Position numbers and translations under genes: made by a program | The notes under the pieces: model-generated | Seen by the model: the letters and a program-made list of their open reading frames with translations, nothing else | Told to the model about the DNA's origin: nothing | The model's database searches: none | Origin: Brienomyrus brachyistius | Taxonomy: Eukaryota; Chordata; Actinopteri; Osteoglossiformes; Mormyridae | DNA: 64,000 bases | Assembly (NCBI RefSeq): GCF_023856365.1 | Contig: NC_064555.1 | Span: 16,378,254 to 16,442,253 of the forward strand | Reading direction: 5' to 3' | Part shown: piece after piece, positions 14,301-26,300 of the stretch | Layout of the letters: the number at the start of each line of letters is the position of its first letter | Position numbering within the stretch: position 1 is the stretch's first letter

Positions 14301-17300
14301 GCCTGGCGGCCAAGAAGCATGACCTTGATCCTGCAGGGGGTCACGAGCGTCTGCTAGCTTTGATTCTGCACACACAGAACCATGGAGACCAGTCAACCAA
14401 TCAGTCCGGCCTGGAATGCAAATCTGGATTTTTTTTAATTACCTGTCTTGCATGCATAAATTCACCTATTAAAACAATTAAAATGTATGTTTAATGAGCC
14501 ATAATACCAGGTGCTAGCAAGCAGCTACGTTTAAAGAAAACAAACACAGCCCTTCAGTACAGCAGGGCAGTTAGTTCATATTTAGGAAGCCACTGATATT
14601 GTGTTTCAGTCATGTAAATGTAAAAATGAAACGATAACGGAGAAGCAGTGCCTGCATGGTACGCTTTCTAAAAATATTTCTTTGTTGCCATAGAGATTAC
14701 AAGGGGAAAAAAAATCTCAGCAGTCGTATATTCATTACCTAATAGACGTGATTTAAATAGTTATATTCTCATAGTCTTACGCTTTTGAATCCCATCCTGC
14801 TGTTTAGGTCTCATGTACATTTGCTGCATCGCAATAGTTGAGTGGGTTCTGCGACTTGTCTCCTGAAGAGGGGTGGATTACCGTTATTTATGTGGTCATC
14901 CGATGTTTCAGCACAGGCACAATTGACCGATTTGTTTAATGACATATTTACAGAAAGTCCATGTGGTATTTTATCTCAAGGGTACTACAGCGGGGACCCT
15001 TCTGATAAACCTGCAGCCTTCACATTGCGAGTTTGATCTTTTTCTTCCACATCTCACTCAAATAGAGCAAGCCTTGGCACGGGGAATGGATGGCAGAGGG
15101 CTACAGAGGGCCTGCGAGGCAGGGAGATGGTAGCGGGCTGAGGTAGGGCGGAGGTTCTGGGGGTGTCCATGTGACGAGAGCTCTATAGGCCACTGACAGC
15201 CGTTCTCTTCTCAAGCAATTAGGAGTTTGTAACCTACGTCTTTCCAGCTCCTGGTCTCCTGTACAGGTACAACCTGCTCTTTCCAGCTGATGGCTAATGA
15301 CCACAAAGTACATGAATCAGACTTTAAGAGCCCAGCTGAGAGATTTTTTTATTCAGGAGCTAGCAGGCAGGGCTCAGTGAGTCATGTCCTAGGTTGATAC
15401 CCTCATCTACCCAAGTGATGCCTAGATCAGAAAGTTAAGATACATATATCGAGTTCATCATGTGCTGGCTTCCAGTGTCAACAAACAGCGGTGGTCGCTG
15501 GTTGTTATTTGTTAGACATTCCTGGGTCTACAGAGCCTCAGAACTTCCGTACCTGTTTTTTTGAGGGATGGTGTGTGGCTCAGTGTGGTAGGCCTCTTTG
15601 ACCATTGTAGGAAGGTTGTCGGTTTGAATCCCGTCCTCGGCAGAATTTGTTGGGCCCTTGAGCGAGGCCCTTAACCCTCTTGAGATGCTCCAGGTGCTCC
15701 AGATAAACAGCAGACTCTGTGCTCAGACCCCAAGCTTCAGTCTCACGTGTGTGTGTGTGTGTGTCTAAAAGGAGAGCATGATGGGATATATGAAAAGAAG
15801 CAAGAATTCTAATGTACTGTGGGCAAGGCTTGTGATGTGCTATACTGTGTTATTGGTGTTGTATGCCACTGCACCGTTTAAAAGGAGAATTAAATTGTCA
15901 GTGCCGTGCTAAACAGTTTAATAATCTCTCCCACTCGGGCTCTTTTGTCTCACCTCATTTTACATTTAAGGAATTAGGTCCTACAAGAAGAGGCACGTTT
16001 TGTAAACAGATCATTAGAAATCTCCTGCAATGAATTATTAATTTTGATATATGCCACAGGATCACATGCATTACTGTTAGTTAATTATAAGAGGAGACGC
16101 AAAGCAGTTTTAAACAAAGAACAGTGAATATCTCTTTGATTATAATGGACATGCAGGCAGTTTGATGGTGAGGAATATTTCTGTTTGATCTCCAGGGACA
16201 CTCTCGGTCCAGAAGTGCTAGTGCATGAGGGTTGATCTGCACGAAAATATATGCACCCCCCCCAACACACACACACACACACACACAATGCTTTCACAAG
16301 TCAGTACCCCAAGCACCAATACTTCTCTCCAACTGCCGAGAAGCAGGCAATTGCCTGGTAGCTCTCGCTAATAGGCCTAGCTATCTGTTTGATTTACTTT
16401 AATGATGTAATTCTATTTCATAAATGTCACCGGCCCAATGTGACTAGGCACTGTTCATGTAGCTCTCTGGAGAAATCCGAGCAGCCGCCATTGCAGATAC
16501 CAAAAATATATTTCTGCCAGTCTGACTGCTTAGTCTACTGGAAGGCCTGTGCTCTGAGTGAAATGTCACTGGAGATTTCCTGGGGAGCGTTTTAGCGAGT
16601 AACTCATTTAGCTTGTGTAAAGTTCAGGAATTAGCAAGTAAACAACCTGAAAGTCGCCGTATTTGCGTCGTCTGTATCAACCGTTCCATAATTAACTAAG
16701 ATCGCATTTACAGATGAGGGGGGAAAACAAATTAATATGGCGAGTTATGCTCAGTTCTGTTCCTGTTGATCCCTTAAGCTATGGAACCTAGCTTGCCCAG
16801 ACTGAACTACTGCCTCGTTAGGGTTAAACAGGGTCAGTCGTATTTACCTGGGAGATTTCTGAGAATGCGGAGTACAGGTTTTATTGTGATTTCTTTGACG
16901 TGTTTATACGTGCTTTGGGCTTTGGGGAATTGGGATTCTGTTACATTACATGTTTAGTTCTGTCTGTCTTAAAGGAGTGTCGACTCCATTTTAGGATTTC
17001 GCTGCTCTAGTAAACAGCTTTGTTTGTTTTCAAACCTTCTATCCGCCTTTGTTCCACCCCTGTGGCAGACCACCCCATCAACCTGTCGCAGTCTACGTGA
17101 TGTGATTGAATATTGGCTCGTTGGTTGGTTAAAAATTTCTAGAATTTTCTAACACGTTTTGAAATGCTTGTATATATCAGGCTGCAAATTCACAGGCATG
17201 AGAACAACCCAAAACACCTGTTCTATGTACCTATGGAAGTCTCTGCTTTTAGGACAAATCATTTGTGATTGAATAAAACAGGAGCATATGCATGCGTGAT

Positions 17301-20300
17301 GGGGAGGAGCCACAGGCACACTGGCCTCAGCTGAAAGCTGATTGGCCCCAGGAGTGCCCCCTCCCCATCACTCACCAATTCCAAAAATTCCTTTGGCTAA
17401 TGATAAGGCTGGCCCCTCCACATGTGTTATGAGCATCTAGAAATTTCTGCTGTTGTTTCCTGTTTTTGTAGCTATGTGAGTCTCAGTATTATGGTCTTAT
17501 TTATATGTATCTGTACATGGGTCTTGGTGACGCAGCACTAGATCGATTTATGCAAATGTGAACTTTACAGTCCCGGTTCTGTGTATACTGTATTTAAGTG
17601 GGGTTCTGGATGTTTTGTGTCGGTTCTGTGCGCCTATGTGCTGACTTCAGCTCTATGCTGTCATTTATTAAAATATGACTCACTTCGGCGAGAAAAAGGG
17701 CCACACTGGGAGGAGTACCCAGCTCACCACTGGGACTATTAACATTGACAGATTATTAGAGAATTATTTAACTGTGTGTGGGGCCCCAAAGGAGGCAGGG
17801 GCTCCGTCAGAAGAATGAGCCTCCCCATCAGCTGCTGGAGGAGTCCAGTCGGGCCCGGCGATGGAGAGGAAGGGCTGGGCTCATCATCGCACGGCTGTTA
17901 CTGCGTGATTGCTGGCCAGCCCCGTGTTATCACAGACTTACCTTTCCTCTCCTCATTCTCTTCACCTCCATCTCCTTCCCTTTCTCCCCTCCTCTCATCT
18001 TGCCACTTCTCTTTTCTTTCTGCTCCCTTTTCCCTCCCTTTTCCCTGCCCCCCCCCCACCTGCTGCCTCCATCGTCCCCTTCCTTCTTTATATTTTCTCT
18101 TATTTTGTTTATACCCTCTCTCCGTTCTCTCTCATGGCTGTCATGTTCCTCCCCCTGCTCGCCATCCTTCGCTTCTGCCCCTGTCCTCCCCCTCCCAGTG
18201 GAGGGCCAGTGGTTGGACTGGAGCCCTTGGTCCCACTGCAGCGTGACCTGTGACACAGGTACCCAGCAGCGGCAGCGGAGGTGCAGCGTGTCGGTGCACG
18301 GCTGGGCCGAATGCAAAGGGCCGCATTTCGAGACCTACGAGTGCATCAACCCAGAATGCGACAGTGAGTCTTCTGCTACACCCGCCCCACACCTGTGTCA
18401 CTCCTGTGCTACACCCGCCCCACACCTGTGTCACTCCTGTACTACACCCGCCCCACACCTGTGTCACTCCTGTACTACACCCGCCCCACACCTGTGTCAC
18501 TCCTGTACTACACCCGCCCCACACCTGTGTCACTCCTGTACTACACCCACCCCACACCTGTGTCACTCCTGTACTACACCCGCTCCACACCTGTGTCACT
18601 CCTGTACTACACCCGCTCCACACCTGTGTCACTCCTGTACTACACCCACCCCACACCTGTGTCACTCCTGTACTACACCCGCCCCACACCTGTGTCACTC
18701 CTGTACTACACCCGCTCCACACCTGTGTCACTCCTGTACTACACTCGCCCCACACCTGTGTCACTCCTGTACTACACCCGCTCCACACCTGTGTCACTCC
18801 TGTACTACACCCGCTCCACACCTGTGTCACTCCTGTACTACACCCACCCCACACCTGTGTCACTCCTGTACTACACCCGCCCCACACCTGTGTCACTCCT
18901 GTACTACACCCGCCCCACACCTGTGTCACTCCTGTATTACACCCGCCCCACACCTATCTCACTCCCGTGCCGCCCGCGCTGCACCTGTCTCACTCCTCTA
19001 CAGTACCTACCCCACACTCCTGTACCGCACCTGCCCTTGACCTTCTTCCCAGTGTTACAGGAAGCCCGTCTGCATTATTGCTGGTACTGGCCCCATCATC
19101 TCAGTTTCTCATCTCACTCCTGTCTCTGCACTCCTCCGCCCGCAGGCGACGGGAAGTGGGGGCCCTGGAACCAGTGGAGCGTGTGTTCCAAGACCTGCGA
19201 CTCCGGGTGGCAGCGGCGTTACCGCATGTGCCAGGGCACGGGGGTGCAGGGCTACCCATGCGACGGCTCCGGGGAAGAAGGACGTACCTGCAATGACAAG
19301 AAGTGCCCAGGTTAGCCCCCGCGTGGTGCGTGGTGCTGCGGCTCTTAGTAAAACCCACTTAAGTAAATCCAGATGTGCGTAAAAGATATCGTAGAGTTTA
19401 CGCAAAAAGGAAGCATGAGTCTGTGAGTAAATGTGCACTTTATCTTTTCATTTCTTTAATGTCTGTTATTTAGTATGTATTTCCACTATGTTTTTGGCTG
19501 ATTTGTTTTTTGCTGCAGGGTTTCTTGAATGGTATGGGGAGGTAAATCCGACTTACGTAACGTTTGACTTATGTGAGAGTGTGTGGAGTGGGTTACTTCA
19601 GTCAGTCGAGATCTGTCTGTATGCATAAAATGTCTGGTAGGGGGGTCAGGGTACAATCTGGAGCCTATTCCAGGAAACACACTCGACACCTTGGACAGGC
19701 TGGGCTCGAGGCAGCGTACACTCACGCTCCGGGATGTCTAAGGACAGCGCATAGCTTTGCACTGTGTGTGGAAGCTCACATGATGTAGTCTGTCACACCA
19801 GGGTGAGATTCACACCCCCAATCCTTGAGGTGTGAGGTGAGAGTGCTACCTTCAGAGCTACCATGATGTCTGGTGTCTCACCCTGTTGTCGAAGCTCAAC
19901 TGTGCCAACTTGTGCGGTCCCTGATTTTTCAGTATACTGTCCAGACATTACATCGCTGTATAGAGTATGGTGGTACTGTAATATTGCCAAAGCCTAAGTC
20001 GGCGTGCATTTGCTATCGATGGTCGTCATTGCTTTTTTAGTGAAGAGATATTTTGAAAATGTTTTTAAACTCTTTTTAACTTTGTGTTCATTTTGTCTCA
20101 AATAAGAGTCTTTGATTAACACTAATGGTGTCAGTGATGAAATTAATCCTTAGGCTGCTATGGTAAATGTAGGCCTGTCCAAGCACATCTGTCAAGTACT
20201 GTAGTAAGAATTTGCACCCAGTTGTGCCCACCTCTCTGAAGACTGACCTTTTTTGCTCTGAAAACCATGATTTTGCTCTTTAAGTTCTCTGGGTATGGGC

Positions 20301-23300
20301 CCCCAGCCTGGCAGCTTTGCCTGCAGACATTCATTTTTGTTCTCTGGGCAACAGTAGAATGGTGGCATTTGCATAAGGAGATATTTTACTTGATGGTTAT
20401 GCACAGGGACGCCTGGCTCTACAGCATCTTCCCTTCTCGGTTAATTTACGAGGAAGTACGCTGGAGTAAGATCCAACTCGCAGCATCTATTAAGTCAAAT
20501 CACCCTCGACGCTGTTCTGAGAATCTTCATCATTTATTGCTAGATCTCTGTCAGTTTCAGAGACTTTTTTTCAGCGCAATAAATCATTTTAATATTTTTG
20601 GCCAAAACACATTAATAGTGTACGGAATATAAATTAAATTATCTAAAACTATGGTTATAGAGTAGCTCCACATATGCCATACTGTACTTACACTGATGCC
20701 TCTGCAGGTTCTTAGGTCTTTTTTCTCTGCTGCTGTACATAGTGATAAAGATGGAGGCGTGACATAAGTAAGCATTGTTTATTAAGAGGTTAACTGATTT
20801 CTTCAGTGTGTCGTGTATGATTTTGTGATTCTGTGTGGGAATTTTATTGTATATATAAAAATTTATAATTAGACCTTTTATTAATATATTAGTCTTTACC
20901 AAGAATTATTAAATACATGTTTTTAATGCTGGGGCAGCATGGTGGTGCAGTCTGCAGCACTGTTGACTCCCGCCTCTGGGGCCCGGGTTCGAGTCTCTGC
21001 CAGGGTTCCATGTGTGTGGAGTTTGCATGTCCTCCTTCCTGTGTCGTCGTGGGGTTTCCTCCAGGTACTCCGGTTTCTACCCACAATCCAGAAACATCCA
21101 TCCATCCATTTTCTGAAACCGCTTATCCTGTTCAGGGTTGCGGGGGTCCGGAGCCTATCCTGCAGGCTTTGAGCGCAAGGCAGGGAACAACCCAAGATGG
21201 GGCGGCAACCCGTCGCAGAGCACACTCACCCCTACGGGCAATTTGGTGAATGTTGTGTGAGCGTGCCTTGCGATATCCTCCGGGATTGGCTTCAGACCCT
21301 TCACAAACCCGAATAGCATAAGCAGATTCAGAAGATGGATGGATGGATGGATGGATGGATGGATATTTTTAATAGCTTTTTTCAAATACTTTTTCCAAAT
21401 ACACAGTTGGAAATTGGCTTTTTTTGACTGTAAAATGTCTTGTAGTCTGCCAGCTTGCCTAATCGTACTTTTGTCCAAAAACCCTTCTAACTGGATGAGT
21501 AGATACTCCTGGATGTTCCCATTACATGTTAAGGACTTTCTCTGCAGCGTTTGTTTCTGTTTTACTCCAGCTTTGAAGGTAGTTGTTTCATTTCTCTGCA
21601 TGTACTGATTTGGCCGTGGTTTAATTATTGGGCTTGTGATTGTTGGTAAATACGTTTATAAAGGTGGGATCCTTGACGCTGATGACATAATCAGGCCTTT
21701 TCTTCTGAAGAGCGGCTCTGTAAATGAGCTTTCAAAAGGCTCCGCCTTGCTTTCGCTGTGGGGGAGCCGCTGACACGTACGCTGGCAGAAATGGACCTGC
21801 CCCTTCCTCTCGCTATTGATTTTGGTAACATGGCGCTTTCTACTTTCAGTCATTTTCGCTGCCTCTAGAAGGGAGGGGGGGGGGGATACATGTTTAGACA
21901 TTAACGTAGCTCCAGGGAAGGAGCAGCCCCCTGGGGCTGCAAGTGGTGAATATTTGCTTGGAGGTCAAAAAGTACATTTTCACTCAGCGGGATCTGCTGA
22001 CCCGTTTGCTTCTGGGCTCTAATGCTAGTGTACAGGTAGGTTTTCTCTGCCCTTGAGCACTTGAGTACTTAATTAAGTTAATGATGCCCCTATCTGAGCT
22101 GAATCCTCAAATTTAGCCCTTTCCTCTTTGCACATAGGTGGCTTCCTGTTTAAAATGCTCCAGGAACATTGTGTGTTGAAGTCCTGGGCTCTGGCACGCA
22201 TAATCAGACAGAGAAATTGTGCATTCCACAGGTTCACATCCTTTATTTTAAAGAGAAAGAAGTTTATCTGCCATAATTGGTTCAATAGGAGCCACATTCT
22301 TTGTTTACCGCAGCTTTCTGATGCAATTTGTGTGTTTTTGGAATGAAAATGCTCCCTAAAGGGAATTGAACACTGTCATAGGCATATTTTCCGTGACCAG
22401 CCAAGTATTTTAAGAGATGTAATTTGATATATTGTCAACTGGTATTGATTACTAAAACATATAGGGTCCGCTGCCATTTCTGTGCCCCCCTGAAGGCTTG
22501 TGTTTCTGTCTCCTGCCCCCCCACCCCTACCCCAACCCCCCCCGGACACGCAAACACACCTCCCAGTCCAACATCTGTCCTGCTCCCGCCGAGGTATATT
22601 AGTGAAAGTGCCGCCCTTGTGTGATTTGTCAGCACGTCACTACTGCGAGCCGCCAGTTTTAATAAGCGCCACACTGCCCGCGGTTTTGGGGACCATCGCA
22701 GTGCCGATGCAGAGCCCCAGCCTCTGGAAGCTGCACTGTGATGTCGGACATAAAGATGCATTCAGTCACTTGTGAGAGGGCTTACATTTAGATGAAAGAG
22801 AGTGTCTCTGCCCCTCCCTCCTCTCATCCTTGTTTTTCTCACGTCCTATTCTAGGTTCCTCTCTTCTCTAGCTTTTTGTGAAAATTATGAATTATAGAGA
22901 AGCCAAAGGGGAGCAGAAGATAGTAGAGCTTCATATTTGGTGTGATGGTGTGGGTGATGAGTGTGACCATACCTGTGACTGCCTGTGCTGGTGAGGTGAT
23001 TTAGTAGGAAGCGTTGAGAGAGTGTCTGTGTGTGCGATGGGGAAGGCATTTCCACGTACATGCCTAAGGAGTGACACACTATCCTGCCACTTTCTCTCCC
23101 CCACCCAGCGTCTCACGAGATCTGCAAGGATGAATACCTGGTGTCCATGACCTGGAGAAGAGCCTCAGCAGGAGAAACTGTTTACAACAAGTGTCCATCA
23201 AACGCAACTGGTGAGCAGGCCGTGCCCCCTCACCTACATTGCAAACACTGCTCTGAAAGGCTTCACAATAATTCGCAGTTAATTCCCAGTTGATATAGGA

Positions 23301-26300
23301 AACACCAGATGAGCTGTCATATTACCCAAATGATTACATTGTAGAAATGCAGTGACCGACACACTCAGCACCTATCATTGCTTGTAATAAAGTGTCCCTT
23401 TTGATGTAAGGAGTATGGTGTCCCTGCTAATGTAAGGAGTATAATGTCATTGCTGACATAAAGAGTAAAGTGTCCCTCCTTATGTAAGGAGTAAGGTGCC
23501 CCTATATATGTAAGAAGTATAGTAATGAGTACAGTTTACTTGCTGATGTAAGAAGTATGGTGTCCCAGCTGATGTAAGAAGTATGGTGTCCCTGCTGATG
23601 TAACGAGTATAGTGTCCCTGCTGATGTATGAAGCATGGTGTAAGTGCTGATGTAAGGAGTGTGGTGTCCCTGCTGATGTAAGGAGTGTGGTGTCCCTGCT
23701 GATGTAAGGAGTGTGGTGTCCCTGCTGATGTAAGGAGTGTGATGTCCCTGCTGATGTAAGGAGTGTGATGTCCCTGCTGATGTAAGGAGTGTGATGTCCT
23801 TCCTGATGTAAGGAGTGTGGTGTCCCTGCTGATGTAAGGAGTGTGGTGTCCCTGCTGATGTAAGGAGTGTGATGTCCCTGCTGATGTAAGGAGTGTGGTG
23901 TCCCTGCTGATGTAAGGAGTCTGATGTCCTTCCTGATGTAAGGAGTGTGGTGTCCCTGCTGATGTAAGGAGTGTGATGTCCCTGCTGATGTAAGGAGTCT
24001 GATGTCCTTCCTGATGTAAGGAGTGTGGTGTCCCTGCTGATGTAAGGAGTATGGTGTCCCAGCTGATGTAAGGAGTGTGGTGTCCCTGCTGATGTAAGGA
24101 GTGTGGTGTCCCAGCTGATGTAAGGAGTATGGTGTCCCTGCTGATGTAAGGAGTGTGGTGTCCCTGCTGATGTAAGGAGTGTGGTGTCCCAGCTGATGTA
24201 AGGAGTATGGTGTCCCTGCTGATGTAAGGAGTGTGATGTCCCAGCTGATGTAAGGAGTCTGATGTCCTTCCTGATGTAAGGAGTGTGGTGTCCCTGCTGA
24301 TGTAAGGAGTATGGTGTCCCAGCTGATGTAAGGAGTGTGATGTTCCTGCTGATGTAAGAAGTATGGTGTCCCTGTTGTATTTCCTTTAAAAATCCCCTCC
24401 CTTATCCACACAAAGATTTAGGGACACAAAGGCCCTCTTTGGTTTTTAGGTCATTTTCAACGTTATACCAGCTCCCTGCCAGCAGGCCCTGCAACCACAC
24501 CCAGTCTGACCACACCTGGCCTCTCCACAGTCATGCGGTAGTTGCTCGTTTTCTGAAGGTGATATAAGGACCCTCTGTGTAAGGAGCCTGCTTCTTACAG
24601 AACTGGCACTTTGGACTTCATCAACCAGCTCTATCTGTAGCTCTGTCCATTACCTACTGTTGGTTTCTGAACTCGCAACTCTTTTTGAGATTTTTTTCAC
24701 ATTTCTGCCAGTACGATGGAATGTGCTTTTCCCCCTTATACCATTTTGGTTCTCCTTTTTAAGGCATATATACAGTATAGAAGTAAGAGCGTAGGTTCAT
24801 CTTGTGCTGAAACTGGGGGGGGGGGGCGGGGGGAGCTTAGGGACCTCACTCATGCGTTCTGAAGACGTGTAACTTTGCTGCCGAGGATGGGATTTGAATC
24901 AGCAACCTTCTGATCACAAGCACAGATGCTTAACCTGCTGAGTCACATGCCATCCTCCCAAGGGTTCTATAAACTTGTCTTCTGGATGTTATTTGCCCCT
25001 TGAGTGGTGTCTGACCGAGTGGTTTGGGTTACATTTTAGCTGTAGTAATTCATCTCTCTGAATCATTAAATCTGCTTGCTCTGAACTTGGATCATAGGGA
25101 TCTTTCATTAGTTATATTTTTTTCCTAGAATTGCACCAAAATATTCCTAGATACCCCATCTGAAACATGCCCATACGACTCATTGATATGGGTATATATG
25201 CAGAAATTCAGAATTAACGAGTTCTTTGAAGTAGATCATAGCAGTGCTTGGAACAAGGTCAACATCAGGCCCGAAAGTGTGTTCTTACTGAAGTCAAGTC
25301 GAGAGACAAAGGGCCCACACTGCTTCGTCGCCTCATTACCCCCTCGTCTGCATTGGTCTGCATTTGATTGGTGTCCCGCTAGGTGGATTCATTTACCTCG
25401 AGTGCCTCTGCATGGTCTCTCACTTCCATACCATACGCTCTTAATTTATATTTTGTTTGTCAGAAGCTCACAGTTGATACGAATAAAGAAAATCACAAAA
25501 AGTTTCAAGGGCAAACAGACAGATAACTCTGTCCAGAGAACTGCAGACTAACATGTATTTATATATATATGTCCAGTAGTTTTTTTTCCTATACATATTC
25601 ACGGTAAAGTACTGCAGTTGAGCAGCATTTTAAGTGCCTTGCAGAGGACACAGCAGCTCTTCACAGATTCGGGTTTGAACTGGCATCCTTTAAAAGAGAA
25701 GGACGTGTTCTTCCGAAGCGCTAGGCCTTCTTTTTTAGCCTCTGGTGACCTTGTGGGATCGACAGTAGCTGAGGACTGAATGAGCTGATCTAATGACCAC
25801 GGCTTCCTGGTTCCAGCCTCTCGAGGGCGGCTGTCCAGGCCAAGACTCTGAATAAACTTGACTCAGGACAAGGATTCAAAAGGCTTCACCTCATGTGTTT
25901 GGTATTGCAAATGACACATCCCTGCTAGTCATTTACATTTCGGGAGTGTGTCAGGGTCGGTGCCCAAGCAATGTAACTCCAATCTTTCATCAGAGATGGA
26001 TTTTCTCAAAAACTGGCATTAAAATTGCCTGTTTACTGGTTATTTTTCTCCCATGAGATCATAATCACAAAGGATTGTAGATTGGTTATGCTTAGCATCT
26101 AGAATCCATTTGGTAATCCTTATGTTTTCCAACAATAGTTTTATTATAATGAATTGTTTAAAACTAATTTTGTCATGTACACATAACGACAACAGTGCAG
26201 AGAGGTGCTGCTGTGATACTTTTGAGAATAAACTTGAGCTGAATTGTTTTAGTGATGGTACACGAGTGTATAATGGCTGAGGCACAGAACTGGCCGCTTG

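Larger units (their letters stand above)
11144..18198 (+). other. adgrb2: intron, TSR2 to TSR3 (7.1 kb)
   Basis: No exon is visible. It holds fragments of the (GGAT)-tailed repeat family (11970-12105, 12262-12410), a nearly complete tRNA-derived SINE (15570-15895), a (CA)n run (16262-16287) and dispersed repeat R120 copy 2 (17300-17425). A long pyrimidine-rich stretch lies at 17940-18196 ahead of the TSR3 acceptor. From 12410 to 15560 I see nothing beyond AT-rich intronic sequence. Confidence 0.75.
19311..23108 (+). other. adgrb2: intron, TSR4 to HormR (3.8 kb)
   Basis: Contains a reverse-strand copy of the (GGAT)-tailed repeat (19628-19880) and a nested pair of the same family (20931-21362). 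There is a G-rich run at about 21871-21886 and a C-rich tract near 22515-22545. 19890-20930 and 21370-23000 hold nothing I can name. The acceptor is CCCACCCAG at 23100-23108. Confidence 0.75.

Noticed and set aside
15570..15640. tRNA gene
   Set aside because: A- and B-box-like motifs are present but no cloverleaf is completed, and SINE body sequence follows; a SINE head, not a tRNA.
18141..18953. 270-codon reverse-strand frame ([11 protein letters not shown] repeats)
   Set aside because: Antisense of the 33-bp minisatellite.
17778..19040. 420-codon forward open frame as one gene
   Set aside because: Only 18199-18363 is real exon (TSR3). The rest is pyrimidine-rich intron and the 33-bp minisatellite.
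23536..24411. 291-codon reverse-strand frame
   Set aside because: Antisense of the 26-bp minisatellite.
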